DNA from: Aggregatibacter kilianii
Lineage (GTDB): Bacteria; Pseudomonadota; Gammaproteobacteria; Enterobacterales; Pasteurellaceae
Direction: 5' to 3'
Assembly: GCF_003130255.1 (NCBI RefSeq)
Contig: NZ_NRCN01000001.1
Location: 496,001 to 560,000, forward strand
DNA length: 64,000 nt
Shown here: piece after piece, positions 53,181 to 64,000 of the stretch
How the letters are laid out: each line of letters begins with the position of its first letter
Position numbering within the stretch: position 1 is the first letter of the stretch
The notes under the pieces: model-generated
The model's input: only the letters and a program-made list of their open reading frames with translations
The model's database searches: none
What the model was told of the DNA's origin: nothing
Made by a program: the position numbers and the translations under genes

Positions 53181-53972
53181 TTAGTTTTTCGCTTTTGCCG
53201 CTGCTTTTACGATCACCGCAAAGGCAGGGGCTTTTAAGGACGCGCCACCCACTAATGCACCGTCAATATCCGGTTGAGTGAACAATTCTGCCGCGTTAGC
53301 ATCGTTAACAGAACCGCCGTATTGAATGATCACTTGATCAGCAACCGCTTGGGATTTTTTCGCAATGTGACCACGAATGAATGCGTGTACGGCTTGCGCT
53401 TGTGCCGGAGTCGCAGATTTGCCGGTACCGATAGCCCAAATTGGTTCATAAGCGATAACCGCACCGTTGAAGGCTTCTACGCCCAATAGGTTGATTACAG
53501 CATCAATTTGACGCGCACAGACTTCTTCGGTTTTGCCTGCTTCGTTTTCCGCTTCAGATTCACCGATACACAACACCGGCACTAAGCCCGCTTCTTTTAA
53601 CGCACCGAATTTTTTCGCCACGAATTCATCGCTTTCTTTGTGATAAGTACGGCGCTCGGAGTGACCGATAATAATATATTTCGCGCCGAAATCTTTTAAC
53701 ATTTCTGTGGAAATGTCTCCGGTGAAGGCGCCTTTCACGTTCACATCCACGTTTTGTGCACCTAATTGGATGATATTTTCACCGCCACAGCTGCAACCAC
53801 AGTTGGATAATAATTTTTCTGCTTCCGCCAAATACATTACCGGTGGGGCAATTGCCACGTCACAGCCGGTCACACCGTGCAATTCTTCTTTTAAACCGGT
53901 GATTAATTCACGAGTGAAGGCTTTGCTACCGTTTAATTTCCAGTTACCCATAACTAAAGGACGACGAGCCAT
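53181..53972 (-). CDS. tpiA: Triosephosphate isomerase
   Basis: Interconverts dihydroxyacetone phosphate and glyceraldehyde 3-phosphate. The 263-residue protein has Lys12 in GNWKLNGS, the catalytic His in IIGHSERR, Glu in [11 protein letters not shown] and the phosphate loop YGGSVND. A short Cys-rich insertion (NCGCSCGG, near residue 56-63) makes it slightly longer than enterobacterial TpiA. I recall a similar Cys-rich stretch in H. influenzae. Single gene with its own terminator. Confidence 0.97.
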   Translation of the reverse strand: MARRPLVMGNWKLNGSKAFTRELITGLKEELHGVTGCDVAIAPPVMYLAEAEKLLSNCGCSCGGENIIQLGAQNVDVNVKGAFTGDISTEMLKDFGAKYIIIGHSERRTYHKESDEFVAKKFGALKEAGLVPVLCIGESEAENEAGKTEEVCARQIDAVINLLGVEAFNGAVIAYEPIWAIGTGKSATPAQAQAVHAFIRGHIAKKSQAVADQVIIQYGGSVNDANAAELFTQPDIDGALVGGASLKAPAFAVIVKAAAKAKN

Positions 53973-54145
53973 TTTGTTTCTCCTTAATATGATTGAATAA
54001 AAATTGCTATTACTATAACAAAAAAATCACTCTTTTTCGGTAAAAAATCATCGTCGTAAAAAATTTTCTTTGCAACAGATGATTATTTTGGGGTAAAAAG
54101 ATACAATCTACTGTATAAATTTAACAAAAAATAACCGATTGCCTC

Positions 54146-54589
54146 ATGATAAAAATTTTTAAAGCAGAACAATGGAATTTAGACATTCTCCTGCCGTTAT
54201 TTGAAGAATATCGCCTTTCTCACAGCATGGCGGAAAATCCCGAGCGCACCTTAACCTTCCTAACCAACCGAATCCGTTTTAGCGAAAGCATTTTTTTCTT
54301 AGCGTTAGATGAGGACAAAAAAGCCGTTGGTTTCATTCAGCTCTACCCTCGCCTTTCCTCATTGCAACTGCAACGCTACTGGCAATTAACGGATATTTTC
54401 GTGCGTAATATCAGCCAAAAAAATGACGTTTACACGGCGCTTATCTCCAAAGCCAAAGAGTTCGTCAGCTACACGCAATCCACCCGTTTAACTGTAGAAC
54501 AGGACATTCAACGACATCATTTGTTGGAAAATGAAGGCTTTAAATTGAATCCGAAGAAATCGGTGTTTGAATTGAATTTGGCCGATTAA
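54146..54589 (+). CDS. GNAT-family N-acetyltransferase
   Basis: A 147-residue protein with the GNAT layout: N-terminal helices, central beta strands (FFLALDEDKKAVGFIQLYP), a segment DIFVRNISQKNDVYTALI where acetyl-CoA is expected, and a C-terminal region of the type HHLLENEGFK. The acetyl-CoA loop is weaker than the usual (R/Q)xxGx(G/A), so activity should be taken with care. It stands alone between tpiA and hemN with a strong terminator. The substrate is unknown. Confidence 0.75.
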   Translation: MIKIFKAEQWNLDILLPLFEEYRLSHSMAENPERTLTFLTNRIRFSESIFFLALDEDKKAVGFIQLYPRLSSLQLQRYWQLTDIFVRNISQKNDVYTALISKAKEFVSYTQSTRLTVEQDIQRHHLLENEGFKLNPKKSVFELNLAD

Positions 54590-54597
54590 TAAGAATA

Positions 54598-54642
54598 AAA
54601 AAGTGCGGTTGAAATTTGTTGTGAATTTCAACCGCACTTTTT
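54598..54642. terminator. Bidirectional terminator of two inverted uptake signals
   Basis: AAAAAGTGCGGTTGAAATT (54598-54616) is fully complementary to AATTTCAACCGCACTTTTT (54624-54642), with a seven-base loop. It lies between the convergent GNAT and hemN genes. Confidence 0.94.
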
Positions 54643-54699
54643 GTTTGTTCTACGATAACCGGCTGGCACACATCGGAAGATGCACGCCATCAGTATGAA

Positions 54700-56067
54700 T
54701 TAAATAATCCGCGAAAATTGCTGTTGTTTTGCTTGTGCGCGGGAATACGTGTCGAAACACAAACAAATATTACGAATCAACAAACGACCTTTAGCGGAAA
54801 CAACCATTTGCTCGTCGCCAATCTCTAATAAACCGTCGGCTGCCAAAGGCGCTAACAATGCCAAATCTTCTGCAAAGTGTTGTTTAAAATCAATGTGATA
54901 TTGTTTTTCCAATGGGGCATACGCTAATTTAAAGTTACAAATCAATTGCTTGATCACATCACGGCGCAGACAATCTTCTTCCGTCATGGCCAAGCCTTTG
55001 TGTAAAGCAATGCCGGTTTCATCCACGTTAGCATAATAGGTTTTCAGATCTTTTTGATTTTGTGCGTAAGTGTCGCCTAGCAAGCTGATGGCAGACACGC
55101 CCAACCCTAATAGATCGCATTCTTCCTGCGTGGTGTAGCCTTGGAAATTACGATGCAAAATGCCTTTTTGCTGGGCAATGGCAAGTTCATCATCCGGTTT
55201 GGCGAAATGATCCATACCGATAAATTTGTAACCTGCATTTCCCAAGGTTTGGATGGTTTTTTGCAGAATGTCTAACTTAGTTTCCGGTTTTGGTAATTGC
55301 CAGTCTTTGATTTTCGCCTGTCCGGCAAAGCGGCTTGGCAGGTGGGCATAGTTAAAAATACTTAAACGATCGGGATTAAGCTCAATCACTTTTTGCAACG
55401 TGAACATAAAGCTCTCTACGGTTTGCAACGGAAGACCGTAAATTAAATCCAGATTGGTAGATTGGAAACCCAATTCACGGGCGCGCATCAATAAGGTATT
55501 GACGAATGCTTCATCTTGTTCGCGATTTACCGCTTTTTGCACGTCTTTATTGAAATCTTGCACGCCCATGCTAATACGGTTAAAACCGATATTGCGCAAA
55601 TGATCCAGCATGGAAAGCTCGATTTCACGCGGATCCATTTCGATACTCACTTCTGCATTTTCGGCGATATTGAAGTGTTCACGCAGCATATTCATTAAAC
55701 GGGCAGATTGTTCTTCCGTTAAATAGGTCGGTGTGCCACCGCCCCAATGCACTTGGGTCGCTACGCGATTTGTAAATAATTTCGACCGCTCTTTGATTTC
55801 TTTTTCAAGAAAATCCAAATAGATATCCGCCTTGTGCTGATGACGGGTGATCACTTTATTACAGCCACAGAAATAACAAAGTTTGTGACAGAACGGAATG
55901 TGAACATATAAAGACAACGGGCGGGCGGGATAACGTTGCGTGGCGGCGATAAAATCGTCGTTTGTATAATTTTCATTAAATTCCAACGCAGTCGGATAAG
56001 ACGTATAGCGCGGGCCGGATTGATTATATTTCTGAATTAATGCCAAATCCCAAATAATTTCGGACAT
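54700..56067 (-). CDS. hemN: Oxygen-independent coproporphyrinogen III oxidase
   Basis: Radical-SAM enzyme of anaerobic haem synthesis. The 455-residue length matches E. coli HemN. The cluster motif CxxxCxxCxC appears as C60, C64, C67 and C69 (FCHKLCYFCGC), with HWGGGTPT and GYTTQEECDLLGLGVSAIS conserved. These and the full length argue for true HemN rather than the HemW paralogue. It ends the operon yihI-DUF2489-hemN; hemN next to yihI is also seen in E. coli. Confidence 0.96.
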   Translation of the reverse strand: MSEIIWDLALIQKYNQSGPRYTSYPTALEFNENYTNDDFIAATQRYPARPLSLYVHIPFCHKLCYFCGCNKVITRHQHKADIYLDFLEKEIKERSKLFTNRVATQVHWGGGTPTYLTEEQSARLMNMLREHFNIAENAEVSIEMDPREIELSMLDHLRNIGFNRISMGVQDFNKDVQKAVNREQDEAFVNTLLMRARELGFQSTNLDLIYGLPLQTVESFMFTLQKVIELNPDRLSIFNYAHLPSRFAGQAKIKDWQLPKPETKLDILQKTIQTLGNAGYKFIGMDHFAKPDDELAIAQQKGILHRNFQGYTTQEECDLLGLGVSAISLLGDTYAQNQKDLKTYYANVDETGIALHKGLAMTEEDCLRRDVIKQLICNFKLAYAPLEKQYHIDFKQHFAEDLALLAPLAADGLLEIGDEQMVVSAKGRLLIRNICLCFDTYSRAQAKQQQFSRII

Positions 56068-56087
56068 TCAACTTCCCCTAAATATTT

Positions 56088-56522
56088 TTATAACTTTTCA
56101 ATATCAGCCAACAGCTGACGTAACTCCAACTTAATGTTTTTTTCAAGTTCCGCTTCGGCACTTTCACGGCGCAAATCCAAACGCATACGTTCGTTCTTTT
56201 TTAATGATTTACGCGCTTCATGGGTCGGCATATCTTCCACCACTTCATACAACTGCAGCATGGTAACGTAGTTTTTGATGCTCATCCCCACCGGTTCTAA
56301 CAACATTTTCAGACGCAACACGCCTTCAGAAAAGTTGCAATCGCCGTTCAACATGGCTTTTGCAATGATTTCAATACTTTCCTTAATGCGATTGATTCGA
56401 TTTCGACGGGCTTGTTGCAAAGCCTTCTTTTGCTTTTGCAAGGCAAGCAATAAATATGCGGCATAGCCGACCATCCCCACAATGATACAAACTGCCGCAA
56501 TGAATAAAATTGTCTTCCACAT
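56088..56522 (-). CDS. DUF2489 membrane-anchored protein
   Basis: A 144-residue protein with one N-terminal membrane segment (about 4-27) followed by a charged, all-helical domain rich in Lys, Arg and Glu. It fits the DUF2489 family, of unknown function. It is 15 bases after yihI and 20 before hemN on the same strand, so it is probably co-transcribed with both. No catalytic motif is visible. Confidence 0.75.
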   Translation of the reverse strand: MWKTILFIAAVCIIVGMVGYAAYLLLALQKQKKALQQARRNRINRIKESIEIIAKAMLNGDCNFSEGVLRLKMLLEPVGMSIKNYVTMLQLYEVVEDMPTHEARKSLKKNERMRLDLRRESAEAELEKNIKLELRQLLADIEKL

Positions 56523-56537
56523 AGATAAATAAGGTGT

Positions 56538-57098
56538 TTATTTGAATTGATTGATGTCGATTTTCTCGAAAGTGCGGTATAAATCTTCGTCGTTTTCGTC
56601 CTCTTCCGCAATACCCAATTCGGTCATCAATTGTTCAACACGCGCCAAGCACTCATCAACAAATTGTTGATCTTCGGCAGATAATTTTTTGCCTTCATCC
56701 AACTGATCCAATAATTGATTCAAACATTCGTTATTTTCCAATTGTTCCAATTCCACCATCGGATCCAATTTGGCTTTTGACTCGGTTTGCGGAACCGGAA
56801 TAGTTTGACCTTTTTCCGGTTTATTGACAAATTCCACCATTAACGGCACTTTTTTACGGCTACCAATACGCGGATCTTTTACATCCAACGCTTGGTTTTC
56901 GGTTTTGGCATCCACCGCACTGTGGCGGGAGCCTGAAGCTAACCCTTTGTGTTTACGTTTTTTCTTCTCTTCACGCGCTTTAGCATCGAGTTCATAACGG
57001 GTTGCCTGACGGCCTGAACGCGGTGGTGACGGTTTTTTATCGGTTTTACGGGTCGGCATAATATCCGTCACGCGACGGGTCTTTTTCTGACGGGACAT
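56538..57098 (-). CDS. yihI: Der GTPase-activating protein YihI
   Basis: Modulates the ribosome-assembly GTPase Der. The 186-residue protein has a highly basic N-terminus ([30 protein letters not shown]) and an acidic C-terminal half ([20 protein letters not shown]), the family layout. It starts the operon with DUF2489 and hemN. Low-complexity composition is typical of the protein. Confidence 0.9.
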   Translation of the reverse strand: MSRQKKTRRVTDIMPTRKTDKKPSPPRSGRQATRYELDAKAREEKKKRKHKGLASGSRHSAVDAKTENQALDVKDPRIGSRKKVPLMVEFVNKPEKGQTIPVPQTESKAKLDPMVELEQLENNECLNQLLDQLDEGKKLSAEDQQFVDECLARVEQLMTELGIAEEDENDEDLYRTFEKIDINQFK

Positions 57099-57199
57099 AA
57101 CTTATCTCTTGTGATGAATCAAATTGACCGGCGATTGTACCACTCTGCAAGGGATTTAACGAGAAGTATTAAAAACGTTCACAAAAACAACCGCACTTT

Positions 57200-58763
<1,564 letters not shown>

Positions 58764-58767
<4 letters not shown>

Positions 58768-59561
58768 TTTTTCACCGCACTTTTGTTGTATGCCCAAAGC
58801 ATAATGAACATGCCGCCGAGAATCATTGGCAAGCAAAGTAATTGACCGCGCGTTATGACATCAAGGAAAAGCTCCACATCAGGTTCGCGCACATATTCAA
58901 TCATAAAACGGAAAATGCCGTAACCCATTAGGAACAAGCCTGACACGGCCCCCATTGGACGTGGTTTACGAATAAACCAATTGAGAATGAGGAATAACAC
59001 CAAACCTTCCAATACCGCTTCATATAATTGGGACGGATGGCGTGGCAATAGCAGAGGATCCGTTGGGAAAATCATCGCCCAAGGCACATCGGTTTGACGC
59101 CCCCATAACTCCAGATTAATGAAATTACCAATACGTCCCATCCCCAAACCAAACGGAATTAACGGTGCCACAAAGTCTGCTGTCGCCCAGAAGTTGCGTT
59201 TTTGTATCTTCGATGTGATGATCATGGCGATAATCACACCGATTAAACCGCCGTGAAAGGACATTCCACCTTCCCAAACGCGGAATAAATACAGCGGATC
59301 CTGTAAAAAACGATCAAGATTATAAAAGAAAACATCCCCAATTCGACCGCCTAAAAAGACGCCCATAAAGCCGTTAAATAATAAGGAATCTACTTGTTCT
59401 ACCGTCCAGCCGCTGTTTGGTTGCTTAGCACGACGCACGCCGAGCCAACGGGCAAAAATAAAACCAAGTAAATACATTAAGCCGTACCAACGCAAACCGA
59501 TAGGGCCAAATTCAAAGATAGCCGGATTAAATTGCGGTAAAACCAAATAGCCTGAATTCAT
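58764..59561 (-). CDS. lgt: Prolipoprotein diacylglyceryl transferase
   Basis: First step of lipoprotein maturation at the inner membrane. The 265-residue protein has seven membrane segments, [10 protein letters not shown] near the start, the essential HGGL motif with its His, and the signature [14 protein letters not shown]. Tightly packed between the TSUP permease (eight-base gap) and thyA (four-base overlap). The window carries several lipoprotein genes that depend on it. Confidence 0.96.
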
Positions 59562-59569
59562 AACTTTCC

Positions 59570-60367
59570 TTATTTCAATAACATATTAATCGCCACCACA
59601 ATTAAAAAGGCAGCAAACCCTTTCTTCAAGGTCGACACCGGTAATCGGTTGGTCATATTGGCGCCGAGTTTGGAGGTAAAAAATGAGGTGATGGTAATGC
59701 CTAACACGGCAGGAAGGTACACAAAACCGATGGAATAATTCGGCATTCCCGGCGTCCCCCAACCGCTCACCATAAAGCTCAACATACCGGCAATGCCCAT
59801 TAACATTCCACAAAATGCGGAGGTACCGATGGCCTTTTTAATGTCCACATTGCGTGAATTTAAAAACGGCACGATAAATCCGCCGCCGCCAATACCGGCA
59901 ACACTTGATATCATGCCGATTAAAGAACCGCCAATAATAGATGATAACGGTGTAATTTTTTTGTTCGGATCGACGTTTTTCGGCTTAATAGATAAAATCA
60001 TTTTAACCGCCAAATAAACGACCAAGCAGGCAAATAACTTACCGGAAATTTCAGGGGGTAATTTACTGATGTATTGTCCGGAAATAAATGCGCTAATCAT
60101 TAAGGCAGGAGCAAAATATTTCAACGTTGACCAAACCACATTGCCGAGTTTGTGGTGTCGTTGTGCGGAAGAAAATGCGGTAATCACTATGGTCGCAAAA
60201 GACGTGCCAAGTGCGGTGGACATGAGCAGTGAATCCGGCACGCCCACAATCGGCAGTAGATAAACCATCATCGGCACAATTACCATGCCACCGCCAATGC
60301 CGAATAATCCGGCTAAGAAACCGGCGGCGCAACCGCCAAGCAAGCAGAAAAGAAAGAAGGTTAACAT
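59570..60367 (-). CDS. TSUP (TauE/SafE)-family permease
   Basis: A 265-residue inner-membrane protein with eight hydrophobic segments in two repeats. Each repeat has a Gly-rich motif, [13 protein letters not shown] and [14 protein letters not shown], characteristic of TauE/SafE sulfite and organosulfur exporters. The substrate is not known. Two bases after rppH and eight before lgt, so it is part of the operon. Confidence 0.87.
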   Translation of the reverse strand: MLTFFLFCLLGGCAAGFLAGLFGIGGGMVIVPMMVYLLPIVGVPDSLLMSTALGTSFATIVITAFSSAQRHHKLGNVVWSTLKYFAPALMISAFISGQYISKLPPEISGKLFACLVVYLAVKMILSIKPKNVDPNKKITPLSSIIGGSLIGMISSVAGIGGGGFIVPFLNSRNVDIKKAIGTSAFCGMLMGIAGMLSFMVSGWGTPGMPNYSIGFVYLPAVLGITITSFFTSKLGANMTNRLPVSTLKKGFAAFLIVVAINMLLK

Positions 60368-60369
60368 AA

Positions 60370-60966
60370 TTATCCTTTGTATTTGTGCGGCGCGCGTTTC
60401 GGCTGTTTAGAATAATGTTGTTTATGAGATGAGAAGGTGGATTTCTTTTCGTCGTAAGTCTCTGTTTCGCTATGCAACAACGCTTTATTATTTTCATCAA
60501 ATAACACCGCAGCAAACTCTTTCATGGCTTTACGATAAACCTCTTTTTTAAAAGACACCACTTGACGCACCGGATACCAAAAACTCACCCAACGCCATCC
60601 GTCAAACTCCGGCGTTTTGCTGCATTGCATATTGATATTCTTGGCATCGCCAACCAGTTGCAATAAAAACCAACGTTGTTTCTGCCCGATACACATAGGT
60701 TTGGAATCATGGCGCAATAAGCGCTTTGGTAATTTATAACGTAACCAGTGTTTAGACGCATATAGCACACGCACATCTTTACGCGTCAGCCCCACTTCTT
60801 CAAATAATTCTCTAAACATGGCCTGCTCGGGTGTTTCGTTATCATTAATTCCCCCTTGCGGAAATTGCCAAGAATTCTGTCCGTATCTCTTCGCCCACAG
60901 CACTTGCCCTTTGTCGTTACAAATGACAATGCCTACATTCGGACGGTAGCCATCGAAATCGATCAC
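60370..60966 (-). CDS. rppH: RNA pyrophosphohydrolase RppH
   Basis: Removes pyrophosphate from 5' ends of mRNA to start decay. The 198-residue Nudix protein begins [15 protein letters not shown] and has the Nudix box [12 protein letters not shown] followed by REL and EEVGL (residues about 39-60). The basic tail after residue 160 is typical. First gene of rppH-TSUP-lgt-thyA-tadA. Confidence 0.95.
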   Translation of the reverse strand: MIDFDGYRPNVGIVICNDKGQVLWAKRYGQNSWQFPQGGINDNETPEQAMFRELFEEVGLTRKDVRVLYASKHWLRYKLPKRLLRHDSKPMCIGQKQRWFLLQLVGDAKNINMQCSKTPEFDGWRWVSFWYPVRQVVSFKKEVYRKAMKEFAAVLFDENNKALLHSETETYDEKKSTFSSHKQHYSKQPKRAPHKYKG

Positions 60967-61155
60967 TATCGTATCCCTTAATCTGTCTCATTTTTCATGC
61001 TAAATAACGGCAAATTGTTTCATAAACTGACCCTTAGCACAACTTTATTCTGCTTAATACCTTTAAAGCAAAAGAGTGATTTGTTGATCCGCTTCACAAA
61101 ACCGACTTTATTTCTTTCCCCTTTATAACGTTTTCTTCTACACTGTTTTTACTCA

Positions 61156-61168
61156 TCGAACGGTTCGA
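61156..61168 (+). promoter_or_regulatory. Candidate operator (RbsR-type) before rbsD
   Basis: TCGAAC-G-GTTCGA is a perfect 13-base palindrome 28 bases before rbsD. LacI-family repressors such as RbsR bind similar sites. A weaker CRP-like dyad, GTTGA-N6-TCACA, lies near 61083-61100. No rbsR gene is in the window. Confidence 0.45.
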
Positions 61169-61195
61169 CAATCACATTACCAACGAGGAGGAATA

Positions 61196-61615
61196 ATGAA
61201 AAAAACTGCCATTCTCAATGCACGGCTCTCTCACTGCATCGCCACGCTCGGTCATACTGACGGCTTAACGCTTTGTGATGCGGGGCTACCGATTCCGCAT
61301 GATATTGAACGCATCGACCTTGCACTCACGCCAAATATTCCCACATTTCTTGACTGCCTGAATGCCATACTCAGCGAAATGTTTGTAGAACGGGTCTTGC
61401 TCGCTCAAGAGATTAAATTAAAAAATCCCCAAATTTTGACCGCACTTTTAGCCCGCCTTACCGAACTTGAGCAACAACAAGGCAATCAAATTCCCGTTGA
61501 ATACGTCAGCCACGAAGCCTTCAAACAAGCAACGAAGCACAGCAAAGCCATTGTGCGCAGCGGCGAATGCTCACCTTATGCCAATATCATTTTATATTCC
61601 GGCGTGCCATTTTAA
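61196..61615 (+). CDS. rbsD: D-ribose pyranase
   Basis: Converts beta-pyranose to beta-furanose ribose so that it can be phosphorylated. The 139-residue protein starts [20 protein letters not shown], with the catalytic His near residue 20, and ends [12 protein letters not shown], family hallmarks. The ribosome site AGGAGG is strong. First gene of the ribose operon, 12 bases before rbsA. Confidence 0.96.
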   Translation: MKKTAILNARLSHCIATLGHTDGLTLCDAGLPIPHDIERIDLALTPNIPTFLDCLNAILSEMFVERVLLAQEIKLKNPQILTALLARLTELEQQQGNQIPVEYVSHEAFKQATKHSKAIVRSGECSPYANIILYSGVPF

Positions 61616-61627
61616 GGAGTGTTTTTT

Positions 61628-63118
61628 ATGGAACAACCTCTCTTAAGCATTAAGGATGTGGACAAATCCTTCCCCAGCGTCAAGGCCTTAAGTCATGCCT
61701 GTTTAAACGTATATCCCGGCAAAGTGATGGCTCTAATGGGTGAAAATGGCGCCGGTAAATCCACCTTAATGAAAGTCCTCACCGGGATTTATGACAAAGA
61801 CACCGGCACGATTGAATACCTTGGTCGGGTAGTTTCATTCAATGGACCCAAAGCCTCACAAGAGGCCGGTATTAGCATTATTCATCAAGAACTAAACTTA
61901 GTGGGCAATTTGACTATTGCGGAAAATATTTTTCTTGGCCGGGAATTCACCCACCCTTGGGGCGCCATTGACTGGCCTAAAATGTATCGGGAAGCGGATA
62001 AACTTCTCGCCCGTTTAGGCGTCACCCACAGTAGCCACACACTTTGCGCCGAACTCTCCATTGGCGAACAACAAATGGTAGAAATCGCCAAAGCGCTCAG
62101 TTTTGAATCGAAAGTGATCATTATGGATGAGCCGACCGATGCCTTAACCGATACGGAAACAGACGCGCTGTTTAATGTCATTGGTGAACTCAAAGCAGAA
62201 AATCGAGGCATCGTTTATATTTCTCATCGAATTAAGGAGATTTTCGATATCTGCGATGATGTGACTGTATTACGTGACGGCCGATTTATTGGCGAAAGTG
62301 CGGTAGAAAATTTAGATGAAAATCGCTTGATTGAAATGATGGTCGGTCGTCGCTTGGAAGAACAATACCCACATTTGGAACAGCCTCCGGGCGACATTCG
62401 TTTGGCGGTGAAAAATCTTAACGGAAGCGGCGTACATGATGTGTCGTTTACGTTGCGTAGCGGCGAGATTCTTGGTATTTCAGGTTTGATGGGAGCAGGC
62501 CGTAGCGAACTGATGAAAGTCTTATATGGTGCATTGCCACGCGAATCGGGCGAAGTGCGGTTAAATAATCGGGAGATTTTTAATCGTTGCCCGCAAGACG
62601 GATTACGCAACGGCATTGTGTATATTTCCGAGGATCGCAAAGGTGACGGCCTGATTTTAGGGATGTCGGTAAAAGAAAACATGTCCCTTACCGCGTTAGA
62701 TTATTTCGCCAAACACCTGCACATTAATCAAACAGCAGAGCGCATGGCGGTCGACGATTTTATTTTACTATTCAATATAAAAACGCCAAGCCGTGAGCAA
62801 CCTATCGGTTTGCTTTCCGGTGGCAATCAACAAAAAGTCGCTATCGCCAAAGGTTTGATGACACGCCCACAGGTGTTGATTTTAGATGAGCCTACACGCG
62901 GCGTGGATGTCGGTGCCAAAAAGGAGATTTATCAGCTAATAAACAAATTCAAAGGAGAAGGCATGAGCATTATTTTGGTGTCTTCCGAAATGCCTGAAGT
63001 ATTGGGCATGAGCGATCGCATTTTAGTCATGCATGAAGGGCGAATCCGCGCCGAGTTTAGTCGCGCCGACGCCACGCAAGAAAAATTATTGGCCGCCGCT
63101 ATCGGCAAATCACATTGA
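61628..63118 (+). CDS. rbsA: Ribose import ATP-binding protein
   Basis: ATPase of the ribose ABC importer. The 496-residue protein has two ABC domains. The first has [16 protein letters not shown] and MDEPTDALT. The second has the degenerate Walker [10 protein letters not shown] typical of RbsA, with LSGGNQQ and [12 protein letters not shown] at 61628 follows AAGGAG with proper spacing; an in-frame GTG at 61619 overlaps that site and is rejected. It lies between rbsD and rbsC. Confidence 0.96.
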   Translation: MEQPLLSIKDVDKSFPSVKALSHACLNVYPGKVMALMGENGAGKSTLMKVLTGIYDKDTGTIEYLGRVVSFNGPKASQEAGISIIHQELNLVGNLTIAENIFLGREFTHPWGAIDWPKMYREADKLLARLGVTHSSHTLCAELSIGEQQMVEIAKALSFESKVIIMDEPTDALTDTETDALFNVIGELKAENRGIVYISHRIKEIFDICDDVTVLRDGRFIGESAVENLDENRLIEMMVGRRLEEQYPHLEQPPGDIRLAVKNLNGSGVHDVSFTLRSGEILGISGLMGAGRSELMKVLYGALPRESGEVRLNNREIFNRCPQDGLRNGIVYISEDRKGDGLILGMSVKENMSLTALDYFAKHLHINQTAERMAVDDFILLFNIKTPSREQPIGLLSGGNQQKVAIAKGLMTRPQVLILDEPTRGVDVGAKKEIYQLINKFKGEGMSIILVSSEMPEVLGMSDRILVMHEGRIRAEFSRADATQEKLLAAAIGKSH

Positions 63119-63130
63119 TAAGAGGTCAAC

Positions 63131-64000
63131 ATGAATGCACAACGTAATGTCACATTAGGCAAATTTTTATTGGAACAGCGTTCAATCATTGCGCTATTGG
63201 TGTTAATTGGCGTGGTGTCGGCAATTAATCCCAATTTTTTTACCGTGGATAATATTCTGAACATTCTGCGCCAAACCTCCGTCAATGCGATTATTGCAGT
63301 AGGCATGACATTTGTCATTTTAATTGCCGGCATTGATTTATCCGTCGGTTCAATTTTGGCCCTCACCGGAGCCTTTGCAGCCAGCATGGTCGGCACGGAA
63401 TTGTCCATTTTATTAGTGATTCCCGCCGTGTTACTGATCGGCACATTACTCGGCACCCTCAGCGGAGTTATTGTCGCAAAAGGTAAAGTACAGGCATTTA
63501 TCGCCACCTTAGTCACCATGACATTGTTGCGGGGCGTCACCATGGTTTACACCGACGGGCGCCCTATCAGTACCGGCTTTTCCGATACGGCGGATGCTTT
63601 TGCCTTCCTTGGTACGGGCTATTTATTCGGCATTCCGGTGCCGATTTGGTTAATGGCGATCGTCTTTTTAATCTCTTGGTATGTGTTAAAGAATACGAAA
63701 ATGGGACGCTATATTTATGCCTTAGGCGGCAACGAAGCGGCAACCCAGCTTTCCGGCATTAACGTGGACAAAGTCAAAATTTTTGTCTTCGCAGTCAGTG
63801 GGTTTCTCTCCGCCCTTGCCGGCTTAATTGTCACCTCCCGTTTATCTTCCGCCCAACCTACCGCAGGCGTTACCTATGAACTGGATGCTATCGCCGCTGT
63901 GGTCGTAGGCGGTACCAGTTTAATGGGGGGAAAAGGGCGTGTAATGGGAACATTAATCGGCGCATTGATCATCGGATTCTTAAATAATGCACTGAATTTA
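63131..64000 (+). CDS. rbsC: Ribose ABC transporter permease, 3' end cut by window
   Basis: The frame starts at ATG 63131, 12 bases after rbsA, and is still open at the window end (290 codons seen of about 320). Hydrophobic segments follow one another, with the permease signatures GIDLSVGSILALTGA and YALGGNEAATQLSGI and AAVVVGGTSLMGGKG. It forms the inner-membrane channel of the RbsABC importer. The periplasmic binding protein, kinase and repressor genes would lie beyond the window. Confidence 0.95.
   Translation, partial: MNAQRNVTLGKFLLEQRSIIALLVLIGVVSAINPNFFTVDNILNILRQTSVNAIIAVGMTFVILIAGIDLSVGSILALTGAFAASMVGTELSILLVIPAVLLIGTLLGTLSGVIVAKGKVQAFIATLVTMTLLRGVTMVYTDGRPISTGFSDTADAFAFLGTGYLFGIPVPIWLMAIVFLISWYVLKNTKMGRYIYALGGNEAATQLSGINVDKVKIFVFAVSGFLSALAGLIVTSRLSSAQPTAGVTYELDAIAAVVVGGTSLMGGKGRVMGTLIGALIIGFLNNALNL

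Noticed and set aside
58768-58836. N-terminal extension of thyA
   Set aside because: It lies inside lgt, and the ATG at 58767 gives the standard 283-residue protein.

Overview
The window is from a gammaproteobacterium of the family Pasteurellaceae, most like the Haemophilus/Aggregatibacter branch. The strongest sign is the many copies of the 9-base DNA-uptake signal core AAGTGCGGT, in both orientations, between and inside genes. Gene products and gene order also fit (oapA-oapB, menB-menC-aroQ-accB-accC, rppH-TSUP-lgt-thyA-tadA, hinT-ycfL-nagZ). Genus and species are inferred. I found no rRNA, tRNA, transposase, integrase other than xerD, prophage or CRISPR array.

Layout. 1-2.7 kb: the end of a phosphopantetheinyl transferase, then hflK-hflC. 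2.8-7.1 kb (minus): tig, then the operon proC-MFS-xerD. 7.2-11.8 kb: rdgC, oapA-oapB, and epmB divergent from its substrate gene efp. 12.1-15.6 kb: a tyrosine module of tyrosine phenol-lyase with a consensus CRP site, the permease tyrP, and a YheO-type regulator on the opposite strand. 15.7-20.1 kb: lpxH with a small membrane protein, plsC-ftsP, and an EamA transporter. 20.3-24.7 kb: focA, pflB and pflA of anaerobic pyruvate cleavage. 24.9-31.5 kb: a metallophore uptake locus resembling yersiniabactin FyuA/YbtPQ/YbtA, with no biosynthetic genes here and a Fur-like box. 31.6-34.7 kb: hinT-ycfL-nagZ-rlmC, where nagZ carries an in-frame insert rich in palindromes. 34.9-37.9 kb: an unusually large TonB-dependent receptor behind a Fur-like box. 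38-42 kb (minus): ung-yaaA-lipoprotein-fieF-pfkA. 42.2-47.2 kb: grcA with a consensus FNR box, then lepA-lepB-rnc-era. 47.3-54 kb (minus): a TbpB/fHbp-like lipoprotein, accC, accB, aroQ, a nucleotidyltransferase-MenC fusion, menB and tpiA. 54.1-61 kb: a GNAT protein, yihI-DUF2489-hemN, and rppH-TSUP-lgt-thyA-tadA. 61.2-64 kb: the start of a ribose operon, rbsD-rbsA-rbsC, cut by the window edge.

Two themes link the genes. One is low-oxygen life: PflB with its activator PflA, the formate channel FocA, the spare glycyl-radical domain GrcA under FNR, oxygen-independent HemN and menaquinone synthesis. The other is iron: two TonB receptors with Fur-like boxes, an ABC pair with an AraC regulator, the FieF metal exporter and YaaA. 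Tyrosine phenol-lyase plus TyrP could take up tyrosine and use it as a source of pyruvate and ammonia under CRP control.

Many intergenic hairpins are built from two inverted uptake signals and double as terminators. The most unusual items are the tyrosine phenol-lyase module, the biosynthesis-free FyuA/YbtPQ/YbtA-like locus, the 1004-residue receptor with a decapeptide repeat, the nucleotidyltransferase-MenC fusion and the palindromic insert in nagZ.
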